44,148 nt of DNA, from positions 1 to 44,148 of the forward strand of contig CANDEX010000004.1 in the NCBI GenBank assembly GCA_947383875.1. Reading direction: 5' to 3'. The notes under the pieces are model-generated. The model did no database searches. It had not been told where the DNA came from and saw nothing but the letters and a program-made list of their open reading frames with translations. The DNA is from an uncultured Azospirillum sp. Its GTDB lineage: Bacteria > Pseudomonadota > Alphaproteobacteria > RF32 > CAG-239. Position 1 is the stretch's first letter. Every line of letters begins with the position of its first letter. Made by a program: the position numbers and the translations under genes. Below, piece by piece: positions 24,533 through 31,890 of the stretch.

Positions 24533-25882
24533 CTATTTTGCGGCTTTCTTTTTATCCACAAACTGTTCCAGCCAATGGATGTTATACTGGCCGTCAATAT
24601 ACTCTGCTTGAGAAATAATTTCTTGGTGCAGAGGAATTGTGGTTTTAACACCATCAATGACAAACTCTTCCAGAGCTCTACGCAGGCGCATTAAAGCACC
24701 ATTGCGGGTTCTGCCGCTGACAATCAGTTTAGCGATCATGCTGTCATAGAACGGCGGGATGCTATAACCGGAATAAATTTCCGAGTCAACGCGTACTCCC
24801 AAGCCACCGGGAGCGTGCCATTCAGTGATTTTGCCGGGACAGGGAAAGAATGTTTCCGGATCTTCGGCATTAATTCGGCACTCAATGGCATGACCGCGGA
24901 ATTTTATGTCATTCTGCGTGTAACCTAAAGCAGCACCACTGGCAATGCGGATTTGTTCGCGAACGATGTCAATGCCGGTGATGGCTTCTGTAATCGGATG
25001 TTCTACTTGCAGACGGGTGTTCATTTCCATAAAATAGAAACGGCCGTCTTCATAAAGAAATTCCAACGTTCCGGCATTGGTATATCCAATTTTCTCAATA
25101 GCTTTGCGGACAATTTCGCCGATTTCCTGACGTTGCTGGCTGTTTAATGCCGGGGAAGGACATTCTTCAATGACTTTCTGATTGCTGCGCTGGATTGAGC
25201 AATCACGTTCGCCAAGGTGAACAACATGACCGTATTTGTCTGCCAAAATCTGCATTTCAATATGACGGGGTTTTTGGAGATATTTTTCCATGTAAACAAC
25301 GTCACTGGTGAATGCGGCTTTGGCTTCCGCGCGTGCCATGGTGTAGGCTTCTTTCATTTCATCGTCATTAAAGGCTATTTTCATACCTTTACCGCCACCG
25401 CCGGCCGTTGCCTTAACGATAACGGGGTAGCCGATTTTATTGGCCCATTCAATCGCCATTTCTACGCTTTCGAGAGCGGGAGAGCCCGGAGTGACGGGGA
25501 TTCCTGCTTCCTGCGCAACTTTGCGGGCTGTAATTTTGTCACCCATCAGGCGCATTTGTTCTGCGCTGGGGCCAATAAATGTGATGCCGTGTTTTTCAAC
25601 CATTTCGGCAAAGTCGGCATTTTCTGAGAGAAAACCGAATCCCGGGTGAATGGCATCAGCACCGGTAATTAATGCAGCAGAGATAATTGCCGGTTTGTTT
25701 AAATAGGAATCGGCGGAACGTGACGGGCCGATACATACAGCTTCGTCGGCCAAACGGACGTGCATGGCATTGGCGTCAGCTTCTGAATGGACGGCTACTG
25801 TACGAATACCCATTTCGCGACAGGCGCGATGAATACGGAGTGCAACTTCGCCACGATTGGCAATCAGGACTTTTTCAAACAT
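24533..25882 (-). CDS. accC: Acetyl-CoA carboxylase, biotin carboxylase subunit
   Basis: A 449-residue biotin carboxylase. It carboxylates biotin on AccB using ATP and bicarbonate, the first step of fatty acid synthesis. It shows the ATP-grasp loop KATAGGGGKGMKIA, HPGFGFLSENADFAE at the N-terminal domain, ERDCSIQRSNQKVIEE, and MEMNTRLQVEHPITEAITG with the catalytic Glu-Met-Asn and Arg residues. Length is normal. The gene is 17 bases after accB and ends at a strong terminator. Confidence 0.95.
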   Translation of the reverse strand: MFEKVLIANRGEVALRIHRACREMGIRTVAVHSEADANAMHVRLADEAVCIGPSRSADSYLNKPAIISAALITGADAIHPGFGFLSENADFAEMVEKHGITFIGPSAEQMRLMGDKITARKVAQEAGIPVTPGSPALESVEMAIEWANKIGYPVIVKATAGGGGKGMKIAFNDDEMKEAYTMARAEAKAAFTSDVVYMEKYLQKPRHIEMQILADKYGHVVHLGERDCSIQRSNQKVIEECPSPALNSQQRQEIGEIVRKAIEKIGYTNAGTLEFLYEDGRFYFMEMNTRLQVEHPITEAITGIDIVREQIRIASGAALGYTQNDIKFRGHAIECRINAEDPETFFPCPGKITEWHAPGGLGVRVDSEIYSGYSIPPFYDSMIAKLIVSGRTRNGALMRLRRALEEFVIDGVKTTIPLHQEIISQAEYIDGQYNIHWLEQFVDKKKAAK

Positions 25883-25899
25883 AATGTTTTTCCTAAAAG

Positions 25900-26394
25900 T
25901 TATTCGATAATGATTAACGGTTCACCATATTCTACCGGATCACCGCCGGAAACCAAAATCTTGGTAACTTTGCCGGCTACATGAGCTTTAACCGGATTGA
26001 AGGTCTTCATGGCTTCAATTAGGCAAACGGTATCGCCGACATTGACGCTGTCGCCTTCTTTAACATAGTTCGGGGAATTCGGATCGCTGGAGAGATATAC
26101 TACGCCAACCATCGGTGATTTAACGGCACCCGGCAGCTTAGCATAATCTTCTTCGGAAACAGGAGCCGGAGCAGCCGGAGCGGCGGAAGCAGCGGGTAAC
26201 GCAGCCGGGGCAGCCGGAGCAAAAGCCGGGGCGGCAGGTAACGGAGCCATCGGAGCAACAGGTGCTGCGTGAGGCAGTTCTCTGGTCAGGCAGATGCGGC
26301 AGCCTTCATCTTCATATTCAAGTTCGGTCAGGTTGCTTCTATCAAGTATTTCAGCCAGTTTACTGATAACTTTAGTATCCAAAGGATTTGACAT
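25900..26394 (-). CDS. accB: Biotin carboxyl carrier protein of acetyl-CoA carboxylase
   Basis: A 164-residue carrier protein. The N-terminal helix region is followed by a Pro/Ala linker (residues of about 42-80), then the biotinyl domain with the biotin-accepting Lys in CLIEAMKTFNPVKAHV. Family members usually have EAMKM or EAMKL; the Thr here is a known variant in alphaproteobacteria as I recall. The C-terminal EYGEPLIIIE is typical. It is the first gene of accB-accC. Confidence 0.93.
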   Translation of the reverse strand: MSNPLDTKVISKLAEILDRSNLTELEYEDEGCRICLTRELPHAAPVAPMAPLPAAPAFAPAAPAALPAASAAPAAPAPVSEEDYAKLPGAVKSPMVGVVYLSSDPNSPNYVKEGDSVNVGDTVCLIEAMKTFNPVKAHVAGKVTKILVSGGDPVEYGEPLIIIE

Positions 26395-26514
26395 AGTGTT
26401 ATTCTCTCTTTTAAAAATCTGTTAATTCTTAGACTTGAATCATTAGCTCTTATTTTTATGAAACACAACAAAAATCTTATTTTTTTGCAGTTTTATGTGC
26501 TTTTTTTATGTTTT

Positions 26515-26544
26515 TTTGCATAAAAATGGGGAAAACTATGCAAA
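26515..26544. promoter_or_regulatory. Inverted repeat upstream of the sigma-54 promoter (arm 8 bp)
   Basis: TTTGCATA (26515-26522) and TATGCAAA (26537-26544) are exact inverse copies with centres 22 bp apart, roughly 90 bases upstream of the -24 element. The distance suits an enhancer-binding activator. Confidence 0.4.
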
Positions 26545-26576
26545 TTTTAAAAATGATACATGTTTCTTAAAAATCG

Positions 26577-26600
26577 GTTTTAGGTTTTTCATCCTAAAAC
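26577..26600. promoter_or_regulatory. Second inverted repeat upstream of the sigma-54 promoter
   Basis: GTTTTAGG (26577-26584) and CCTAAAAC (26593-26600), 8 bp each, lie 20 bases before the -24 element. Confidence 0.35.
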
Positions 26601-26620
26601 AATTCGAGGTTGAGCATTTC

Positions 26621-26636
26621 TGGCACGCTAATTGCA
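26621..26636 (+). promoter_or_regulatory. Sigma-54 (RpoN) promoter of the hook gene
   Basis: TGGCACG (26621-26627), 4 bases, TTGCA (26632-26636): a full match to the -24/-12 consensus, 36 bases before the ATG. Confidence 0.9.
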
Positions 26637-26671
26637 TATTGTGTTCTAAACAAATTTGAAAGGATACTCAA

Positions 26672-27889
26672 ATGGCTTTAAGCAGTTTTACTCCTTCTGT
26701 ATCAGGATTGGAAGCTCAATCACACGCTTTGCAAACGGTGAGTACTAACTTTGCCAATATGCGGACAGTTGGTTACAAGCCTAACGAAACGATGTTTAAA
26801 ACGCTGCTCGGCAGCACGCCCACTTATAATAATACGGTTGATGAGTTAAGTTCCAGCCGGGTTAATATTAACGGTGTTTCTTATTATGATCGGACGTTGG
26901 TTAATAAGCAGGGTGTTATTACCGCTACCGGCAATAATTATGATGTGGCACTCAGCGGGGAAAATGCCTTTTTTGAAGTCAAAGATTCCGGTGGAAAAAT
27001 TTATTATACCCGTGCCGGAGATTTTACAACATTGACACAAAACGGCCAAACGTTTTTGGTGACGGGAAGCGGTTTAAAAGTTCAGGGATTTCCTGCGACG
27101 GGAGACGGTTTTGGCGCGAATGTGACAGATATTGAACTTAAATATCAGGAGAAAGTTCCTTCCGTAGCGACGACTAAAGCCGCGGTTATTGCCAATGTGC
27201 CGGCAGATGGTGTCGACAGCAGCAGTTACGGAGTGACCGTTTACGGGCCGAATAATGACGGACGGACAATGAATATGGTTTTTTCTAAGGTGGAAGGAAA
27301 AATCAACACTTGGGAAATTAATTTTACTATTGATGAAGGCGTTGTCAACGGCGGGCCGATTGAGGCGGTGTTTAATTCGGACGGTACGCTGCTTAGTCCG
27401 AAAGGGTTTAATATTTCGGTTGCGTGGGATGACGGCAGTGCAAATAATATCGCTATGGATATTTCAAAAATGACGCAATATGCCGGTAGTTCCGGAATTA
27501 CTAAGGTTGAACAAGACGGTTCGCCGAGCGGAAATTTTGTTAAGAGCTTTATTGATGCCAATGGTATCGTCAAGGCAACATATAGTAACGGTGAAGTTCT
27601 TAATTATGCAAAGTTGGCTATTGTGGGATTTGAGTCTTCGGATAATTTGATTCCGGTCAATAACACTTTGTTTGAAGCAAGTAATGATACCGGAGACAGC
27701 CATTATGTTAATGGGCCTGATAAAAATATTGCCAATTTGATTCAGCCTCAGGCAGTGGAAGCTTCAGCGGTTAATGTTGAGAGCGAGTTTGCACGGTTAA
27801 TTGTGGTTCAGCGCGCTTATTCGCTTAATACGCAGTCTTTTACTGCTAATAATGAAATGCTGCAGACGATTGTTAATTTGAAGACTTAA
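26672..27889 (+). CDS. flgE: Flagellar hook protein FlgE
   Basis: A 405-residue axial flagellar protein. The N-terminal rod/hook helix is present (SGLEAQSHALQTVSTNFANMRTVGYKP, the ANxxTxGYK mark). The middle has GENAFFEVKDSGGKIYYTRAGDF and the hook D1-D2 region. The C-terminus is VNVESEFARLIVVQRAYSLNTQ followed by NEMLQTIVNLK, the standard FlgE end. Length matches FlgE (about 400) rather than the shorter FlgG. It is read from a sigma-54 promoter, as flagellar hook genes are in related bacteria. No other flagellar gene adjoins it. AAAGGA precedes the ATG. Confidence 0.88.
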   Translation: MALSSFTPSVSGLEAQSHALQTVSTNFANMRTVGYKPNETMFKTLLGSTPTYNNTVDELSSSRVNINGVSYYDRTLVNKQGVITATGNNYDVALSGENAFFEVKDSGGKIYYTRAGDFTTLTQNGQTFLVTGSGLKVQGFPATGDGFGANVTDIELKYQEKVPSVATTKAAVIANVPADGVDSSSYGVTVYGPNNDGRTMNMVFSKVEGKINTWEINFTIDEGVVNGGPIEAVFNSDGTLLSPKGFNISVAWDDGSANNIAMDISKMTQYAGSSGITKVEQDGSPSGNFVKSFIDANGIVKATYSNGEVLNYAKLAIVGFESSDNLIPVNNTLFEASNDTGDSHYVNGPDKNIANLIQPQAVEASAVNVESEFARLIVVQRAYSLNTQSFTANNEMLQTIVNLKT

Positions 27890-27917
27890 TTGTTTGTTTT
27901 TGATATAAATAAAAGCT

Positions 27918-27954
27918 AAGCCGTAATTGTTTGTTGACAAAAACGGCTTTTTTT
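27918..27954 (+). terminator. Terminator of flgE
   Basis: AAGCCGT (27918-27924) pairs with ACGGCTT (27943-27949), with extra inner pairing, then a T-run. The -35 of the next promoter lies inside its loop. Confidence 0.75.
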
Positions 27955-27963
27955 GTGTATTAT
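27934..27963 (+). promoter_or_regulatory. Promoter of the 717-residue unknown protein, inside the flgE terminator
   Basis: TTGACA at 27934-27939 (exact) and TATTAT at 27958-27963 with an 18-base spacer. Transcription would start near 27970. Confidence 0.6.
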
Positions 27964-27982
27964 TGGACATAATTTTTTATGG

Positions 27983-30133
27983 ATGGCGAAAATGCACTAC
28001 AAAAACGAATCTCAGTTAAATTTACGCTTTTTGAAAACTTTTGCTCTGGCGGCAGAACGGCTTGCTGATGCCGGTGCGGGACAAAATGTGCCTGTAGGGC
28101 AGTATGCAGAATATGTCAAAACGCTATCCACCGAGTATCCTGCGCTGGAAAATTTGGCTTTGAAGCTGAATGTGCAATATGGTTCTTCTATTCAGATACC
28201 AGATGTTGACAAAGAAGATGACTATCGTCGCAGTCAGGCTTTTGTTGCTTTATCTCGTGCAGTGGCGGAGGAAATGAAACAGAGGTTTACGGGTGTGCGT
28301 CCTTGGTATGATGGAAATTTCGGGGCGTTACCTCAGCAGTTGGAGGCAGCTAATGTTAATGCCTCGAATTCCCATAATAATTATTGGCTATCTCATGCTT
28401 TACATTTGTCATTAAGTGAAGTCGACGTTAAAAAATCTGAAATAGAACAGCAGATGTATGATGAAATTGATCGGATTAGATTGTCGGATCAGGTTGCTGT
28501 AATTATGAAAGATTATGGTTTGGTCGTTGAGGAGGAACAAGATGGTGATATTTACGATATGCTGTGTGAGGTTGGGTATGAAATTTTATCGTCAAAGAAG
28601 AAAATAGACAGTGAACAGGTGGCGATTTCTTTGCGAGGGCAAATTCAAGAGAATTGGGATTTTGCGGATAATAATGATCGATTTTTATTTTCGTTGATGG
28701 AACCGATGAACATATTAGGGCAAGTGGTTCGCGGCCAACAGAAGAAATCCCGCGTGTGGGATAATTCAGCTTATTCTCTTAAAAAAGTTTATAATGCAAT
28801 TGCCAATGTGCCGAAACATGAGCAGGTTGAGGAATATATATATCCGTTGGCAAAACCAGTTTCGACAGACGAGGTTAATACTTGGGCTGACGGTAAGGTT
28901 ATGCCGGATTATCTGAATGGGGTTGATGACGGAAAGATTCAACAGATAAATACTGAAAGTTTATTTTGGAAAAATTATGAAGATGCGGGAAATGTTTTTC
29001 ATACGCCTGAATGGCAGGAAAGAATAGGATTGGTTCTTGGCGGTTGGAGTGAAATGTTATGGGAAGAAACCAGCGAGATAGAAGAGCGTCTTGATGAATT
29101 TTGGGATGAAAAATCGGATTCAGAAGACGATGATGAAAAAGATTTCTCATCTCATGATGAAAATATGCAAATTTTTAAAGAGGAAGCATTGGCTTTTGCT
29201 AAGAAGTTTGTGATTTTTGCTGAGGTTGCTGAAAAATATAAGGGTATTGTATTGAATGACACGGGTATCAGTCTGAAGACGCTTGATGAAGAGGCTAAAA
29301 AAGATGGGATTGATGATGAGACTTCTCGCGTTTTGGAATTGATTATTAATGCGTTTGATAAAAACTATGATTTAAGAGATTTTTTTGCAAAGGAAACCGT
29401 GTTGGAAGAGGGGGAGGATGCTGCTGTTTTTATCAGAAAATTGGCAGAGCTGCCGCATAGTCCTGCAAAACGTGAAATTGCGAATTTAATGTTGCAAAGC
29501 TTTAGTGAGCAGAAAAAAGATATTGATAGTGAAGATGAAATCGTTACAGGTAATTTTGTTGAACAGATTGAACTTATTCAACAGGATAAAAATGAAATTC
29601 TGCAGGATTTTGTCGGTTATGCAATCAGCACTTATCCTGAGTTGTCGGAGAAAAAAGCGGATGTTTTTGCCAATGATTTCAGTTATGCCGTGAATGCAAA
29701 TTTTATCATTCCTTTATATTTGGATATTGAGCCTTTTTCAGGGGCGCGAGAGAAAATTCTGGAAGAATTGGATGGTTATGAGAATTATAGTCCTGAGGCT
29801 AAAAATTTTATGGGCGGATTGTTTGACAATTATTTGAAAGCCATTAAACCGCTTCATGAAGAAAATAAAACGAGTGTCGATGAGATTTTATTTTCAGGCG
29901 ATGAGTTACTGATTGAGAATGATCCTATGGCATTTGTTATCACTGAATATATAGATGTGATGAGACGTTCGGATGATATGCAACAAAATATTGATGTGTT
30001 ACGGGATATTTCTCAAAGTGAGGAGGCGGTCTATCGAAAGTATGCGGCTTTTCAGGAGAAGAGAGATATGTATTATGTTGCGGATAAAGATCTGCGTAAA
30101 GCTTTAATACAGGCTAAGATTTTTGTTCGTTAA
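27983..30133 (+). CDS. Large acidic protein of unknown function
   Basis: A 716-residue soluble protein with no domain I recognise and no signal peptide. It is mostly helical and acidic; the stretch around residues 355-385 (WDEKSDSEDDDEKDF) is strongly so and probably a flexible linker between two halves. The N-terminal half contains EMKQRFTGVRPWYDGNFG. The C-terminal half has repeated helix pairs. The start is uncertain: ATG at 27983 and at 27992 are both in frame, with weak ribosome binding sites and a short leader. tRNA-Phe follows. It is likely lineage specific. Confidence 0.55.
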   Translation: MAKMHYKNESQLNLRFLKTFALAAERLADAGAGQNVPVGQYAEYVKTLSTEYPALENLALKLNVQYGSSIQIPDVDKEDDYRRSQAFVALSRAVAEEMKQRFTGVRPWYDGNFGALPQQLEAANVNASNSHNNYWLSHALHLSLSEVDVKKSEIEQQMYDEIDRIRLSDQVAVIMKDYGLVVEEEQDGDIYDMLCEVGYEILSSKKKIDSEQVAISLRGQIQENWDFADNNDRFLFSLMEPMNILGQVVRGQQKKSRVWDNSAYSLKKVYNAIANVPKHEQVEEYIYPLAKPVSTDEVNTWADGKVMPDYLNGVDDGKIQQINTESLFWKNYEDAGNVFHTPEWQERIGLVLGGWSEMLWEETSEIEERLDEFWDEKSDSEDDDEKDFSSHDENMQIFKEEALAFAKKFVIFAEVAEKYKGIVLNDTGISLKTLDEEAKKDGIDDETSRVLELIINAFDKNYDLRDFFAKETVLEEGEDAAVFIRKLAELPHSPAKREIANLMLQSFSEQKKDIDSEDEIVTGNFVEQIELIQQDKNEILQDFVGYAISTYPELSEKKADVFANDFSYAVNANFIIPLYLDIEPFSGAREKILEELDGYENYSPEAKNFMGGLFDNYLKAIKPLHEENKTSVDEILFSGDELLIENDPMAFVITEYIDVMRRSDDMQQNIDVLRDISQSEEAVYRKYAAFQEKRDMYYVADKDLRKALIQAKIFVR

Positions 30134-30186
30134 TGTTAAATTAAACAGGATGATAAAAAATTTTTTGCAAAATGTTATTTTTTAGC

Positions 30187-30215
30187 TGGACAAGCAAAAA
30201 AATATGTTCTATAAA
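30187..30215 (+). promoter_or_regulatory. Promoter of tRNA-Phe
   Basis: TGGACA at 30187-30192, 17 bases, TATAAA at 30210-30215, 17 bases before the tRNA. Confidence 0.6.
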
Positions 30216-30232
30216 CCTCTTCGTCAACAGAT

Positions 30233-30308
<76 letters not shown>

Positions 30309-30311
30309 TCT

Positions 30312-30340
30312 AAAAGCCTTGGTCTTCCAAGGCTTTTGTT
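30312..30340 (+). terminator. Terminator after tRNA-Phe
   Basis: AAAAGCCTTGG (30312-30322) pairs with CCAAGGCTTTT (30327-30337) around TCTT, an 11-bp perfect stem. Confidence 0.85.
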
Positions 30341-30430
30341 GTATCCAAAGAATGAAATCGTGTTGAGTGTGAATGCTGTTTGCGGTAAAAAATGCCGAAT
30401 CTTTTTGTTAAAGTTGCATAATTTTTGTAT

Positions 30431-31372
30431 TCAGCGTATTTTTATAAACGGAATAAATTTAAGTAGTTTTATTGTTGTTGTGTTTTTACGTTTTTTGATA
30501 GTGAACAGCGGGATAAAGCCAAATATCCAAACAGTTTTGGAGCAAGATGTCGGTTTGGCGGTAAATGAAAGTTTTATTTGGGTGTAATAATCATAAGCTT
30601 CAAAAAGACTACGAAGTTTATCCGCATCGTTAAGCGTGGATAGTTTAAGAATGGTATGAGCCCAGATGTCGAGCAAATCATTTTGTCTGCGAATGAAGTC
30701 ATTTTGTATCCGACTGTGTGATGTTTCTCTGACAACATATTTTCCAAGAACTTCATTTATGTAACCAGCTTGATATTTAGATGCCAGAGGCAATAGCATT
30801 TGGAAGTTTTGTCCGCCTTTGCCTTCGTAGATTTTTCTTTCCGGCAAGACATCCAGGAAAGCGGAGCTTCTGATAATCGCTCCAATCGGCGGCCACAGAA
30901 TGTTGCGATTATGTATCAAATCGCTGAATAAGTTGTCTTCATTTTCTGGAATGCGTTCAATTATGCGCAACGGTTTGTCAAGGTTATTTTCGGCTACTTC
31001 TTCTAATCGGCAGAAAGCTAAAGCGTATTCAGGGTGCGCTTCCATGAATAATACTTTCTGTTCGATATGTTCAGGTAAAAGAATATCATCGCTGTCAGGC
31101 CAGAGCAGATAATCGCCGCTGAATATTTCTAAGCCTTTATTTAAGGCGGCGGCTTGACCGGCATTTTCTTGTTTGATGTAGATGACAGACCATCCTTTTT
31201 GTTCCAACCGGGGTTTATAATCCAAAAAAAGTTGCTCTGAATTATCTGTAGAACCATCATTAACAAAGATAAATTCAACATTTTTATAGGTTTGCTTTAT
31301 CAAGCTTTGCAAAAAGTGCGGGAGGTAGTTTGCGCCATTGTAGCAAGGAGAGATGATGGATGCTTTTTTCAT
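30431..31372 (-). CDS. GT2 family glycosyltransferase
   Basis: A 313-residue inverting glycosyltransferase of GT-A fold. It opens with ASIISPCYNGANYLPHFLQS, then FIFVNDGSTDNSEQLF, the nucleotide-binding Asp and GSTD loop, then GDYLLWPDSDDILLPEH, the DxD-type metal site, which reads DSDD. The enzyme adds a sugar to a surface glycan. The start at 31372 is chosen because the GT2 fold starts there; the open frame continues 72 bases upstream without support. Only a weak AAAGAAAAG lies upstream. The last 32 residues carry FGFIPL and FIPFIKI units that match the tail of the pyruvyltransferase fusion at 1406-3775. Confidence 0.88.
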   Translation of the reverse strand: MKKASIISPCYNGANYLPHFLQSLIKQTYKNVEFIFVNDGSTDNSEQLFLDYKPRLEQKGWSVIYIKQENAGQAAALNKGLEIFSGDYLLWPDSDDILLPEHIEQKVLFMEAHPEYALAFCRLEEVAENNLDKPLRIIERIPENEDNLFSDLIHNRNILWPPIGAIIRSSAFLDVLPERKIYEGKGGQNFQMLLPLASKYQAGYINEVLGKYVVRETSHSRIQNDFIRRQNDLLDIWAHTILKLSTLNDADKLRSLFEAYDYYTQIKLSFTAKPTSCSKTVWIFGFIPLFTIKKRKNTTTIKLLKFIPFIKIR

Positions 31373-31566
31373 ATTATACTTTTCTTTAATTTTATTATTT
31401 AGATTGAGGATACAGAAATTTTTGGTTATAACGCAATAGAACAAATGTCTGTGTTGATAACTTTTATTTTTTTATTTACTTTTTTTATAAAAAATAAGGT
31501 TGTAAATATTTTTTTAACCTCTTGATTGTATAGGTAAATTACAAAATTTATTAGAGAGGAACGACT

Positions 31567-31815
31567 ATGAAAAATTCTAACATTACTTTAAATGAAAATG
31601 CAATTCGTGAAGCAGCTTATTTCATCTGGCAGAATAACGGCTGCCCGGCTAACACCAGTGCTCAGGACTGGAATGCTGCTATTAATCAGCTGTCTTCTCT
31701 GGCAACTTTGAACAAAGCTTCTAAAAAAGTTTCTTCCTGCAAAACTTCTTCTCTGGTTAAAAAGACACCGGTTAAAACCGCATCCAAGACCTCTTCTAAG
31801 AAGAAATCTAAATAA
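31567..31815 (+). CDS. Small DUF2934-like protein with Lys-rich tail, copy 1
   Basis: An 82-residue protein. The N-terminal half (residues 9-42) has NAIREAAYFIWQNNGC followed by DWNAAINQL, the DUF2934 pattern of a short helical domain (IRxxAYxIWxxxG...W). The C-terminal half is a Ser/Lys/Thr tail rich in basic residues (KKTPVKTASKTSSKKKSK), like histone H1 tails, which suggests nucleic acid binding. Function unknown. AGAGAGGA lies before the ATG. A paralogue is at 34211-34459. Confidence 0.7.
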   Translation: MKNSNITLNENAIREAAYFIWQNNGCPANTSAQDWNAAINQLSSLATLNKASKKVSSCKTSSLVKKTPVKTASKTSSKKKSK

Positions 31816-31839
31816 TATGCAGGTTGTTTGGTAAATTTA

Positions 31840-31867
31840 AAAAGCTCCGAAATTTCGGAGCTTTTTT
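31840..31867. terminator. Terminator of DUF2934 copy 1
   Basis: AAAAGCTCCGAAA (31840-31852) pairs with TTTCGGAGCTTTT (31853-31865), then T's; an almost perfect palindrome, so it can serve both strands. Confidence 0.85.
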
Positions 31868-31890
31868 TGTGTTTTCAGGAGCGAATATGG

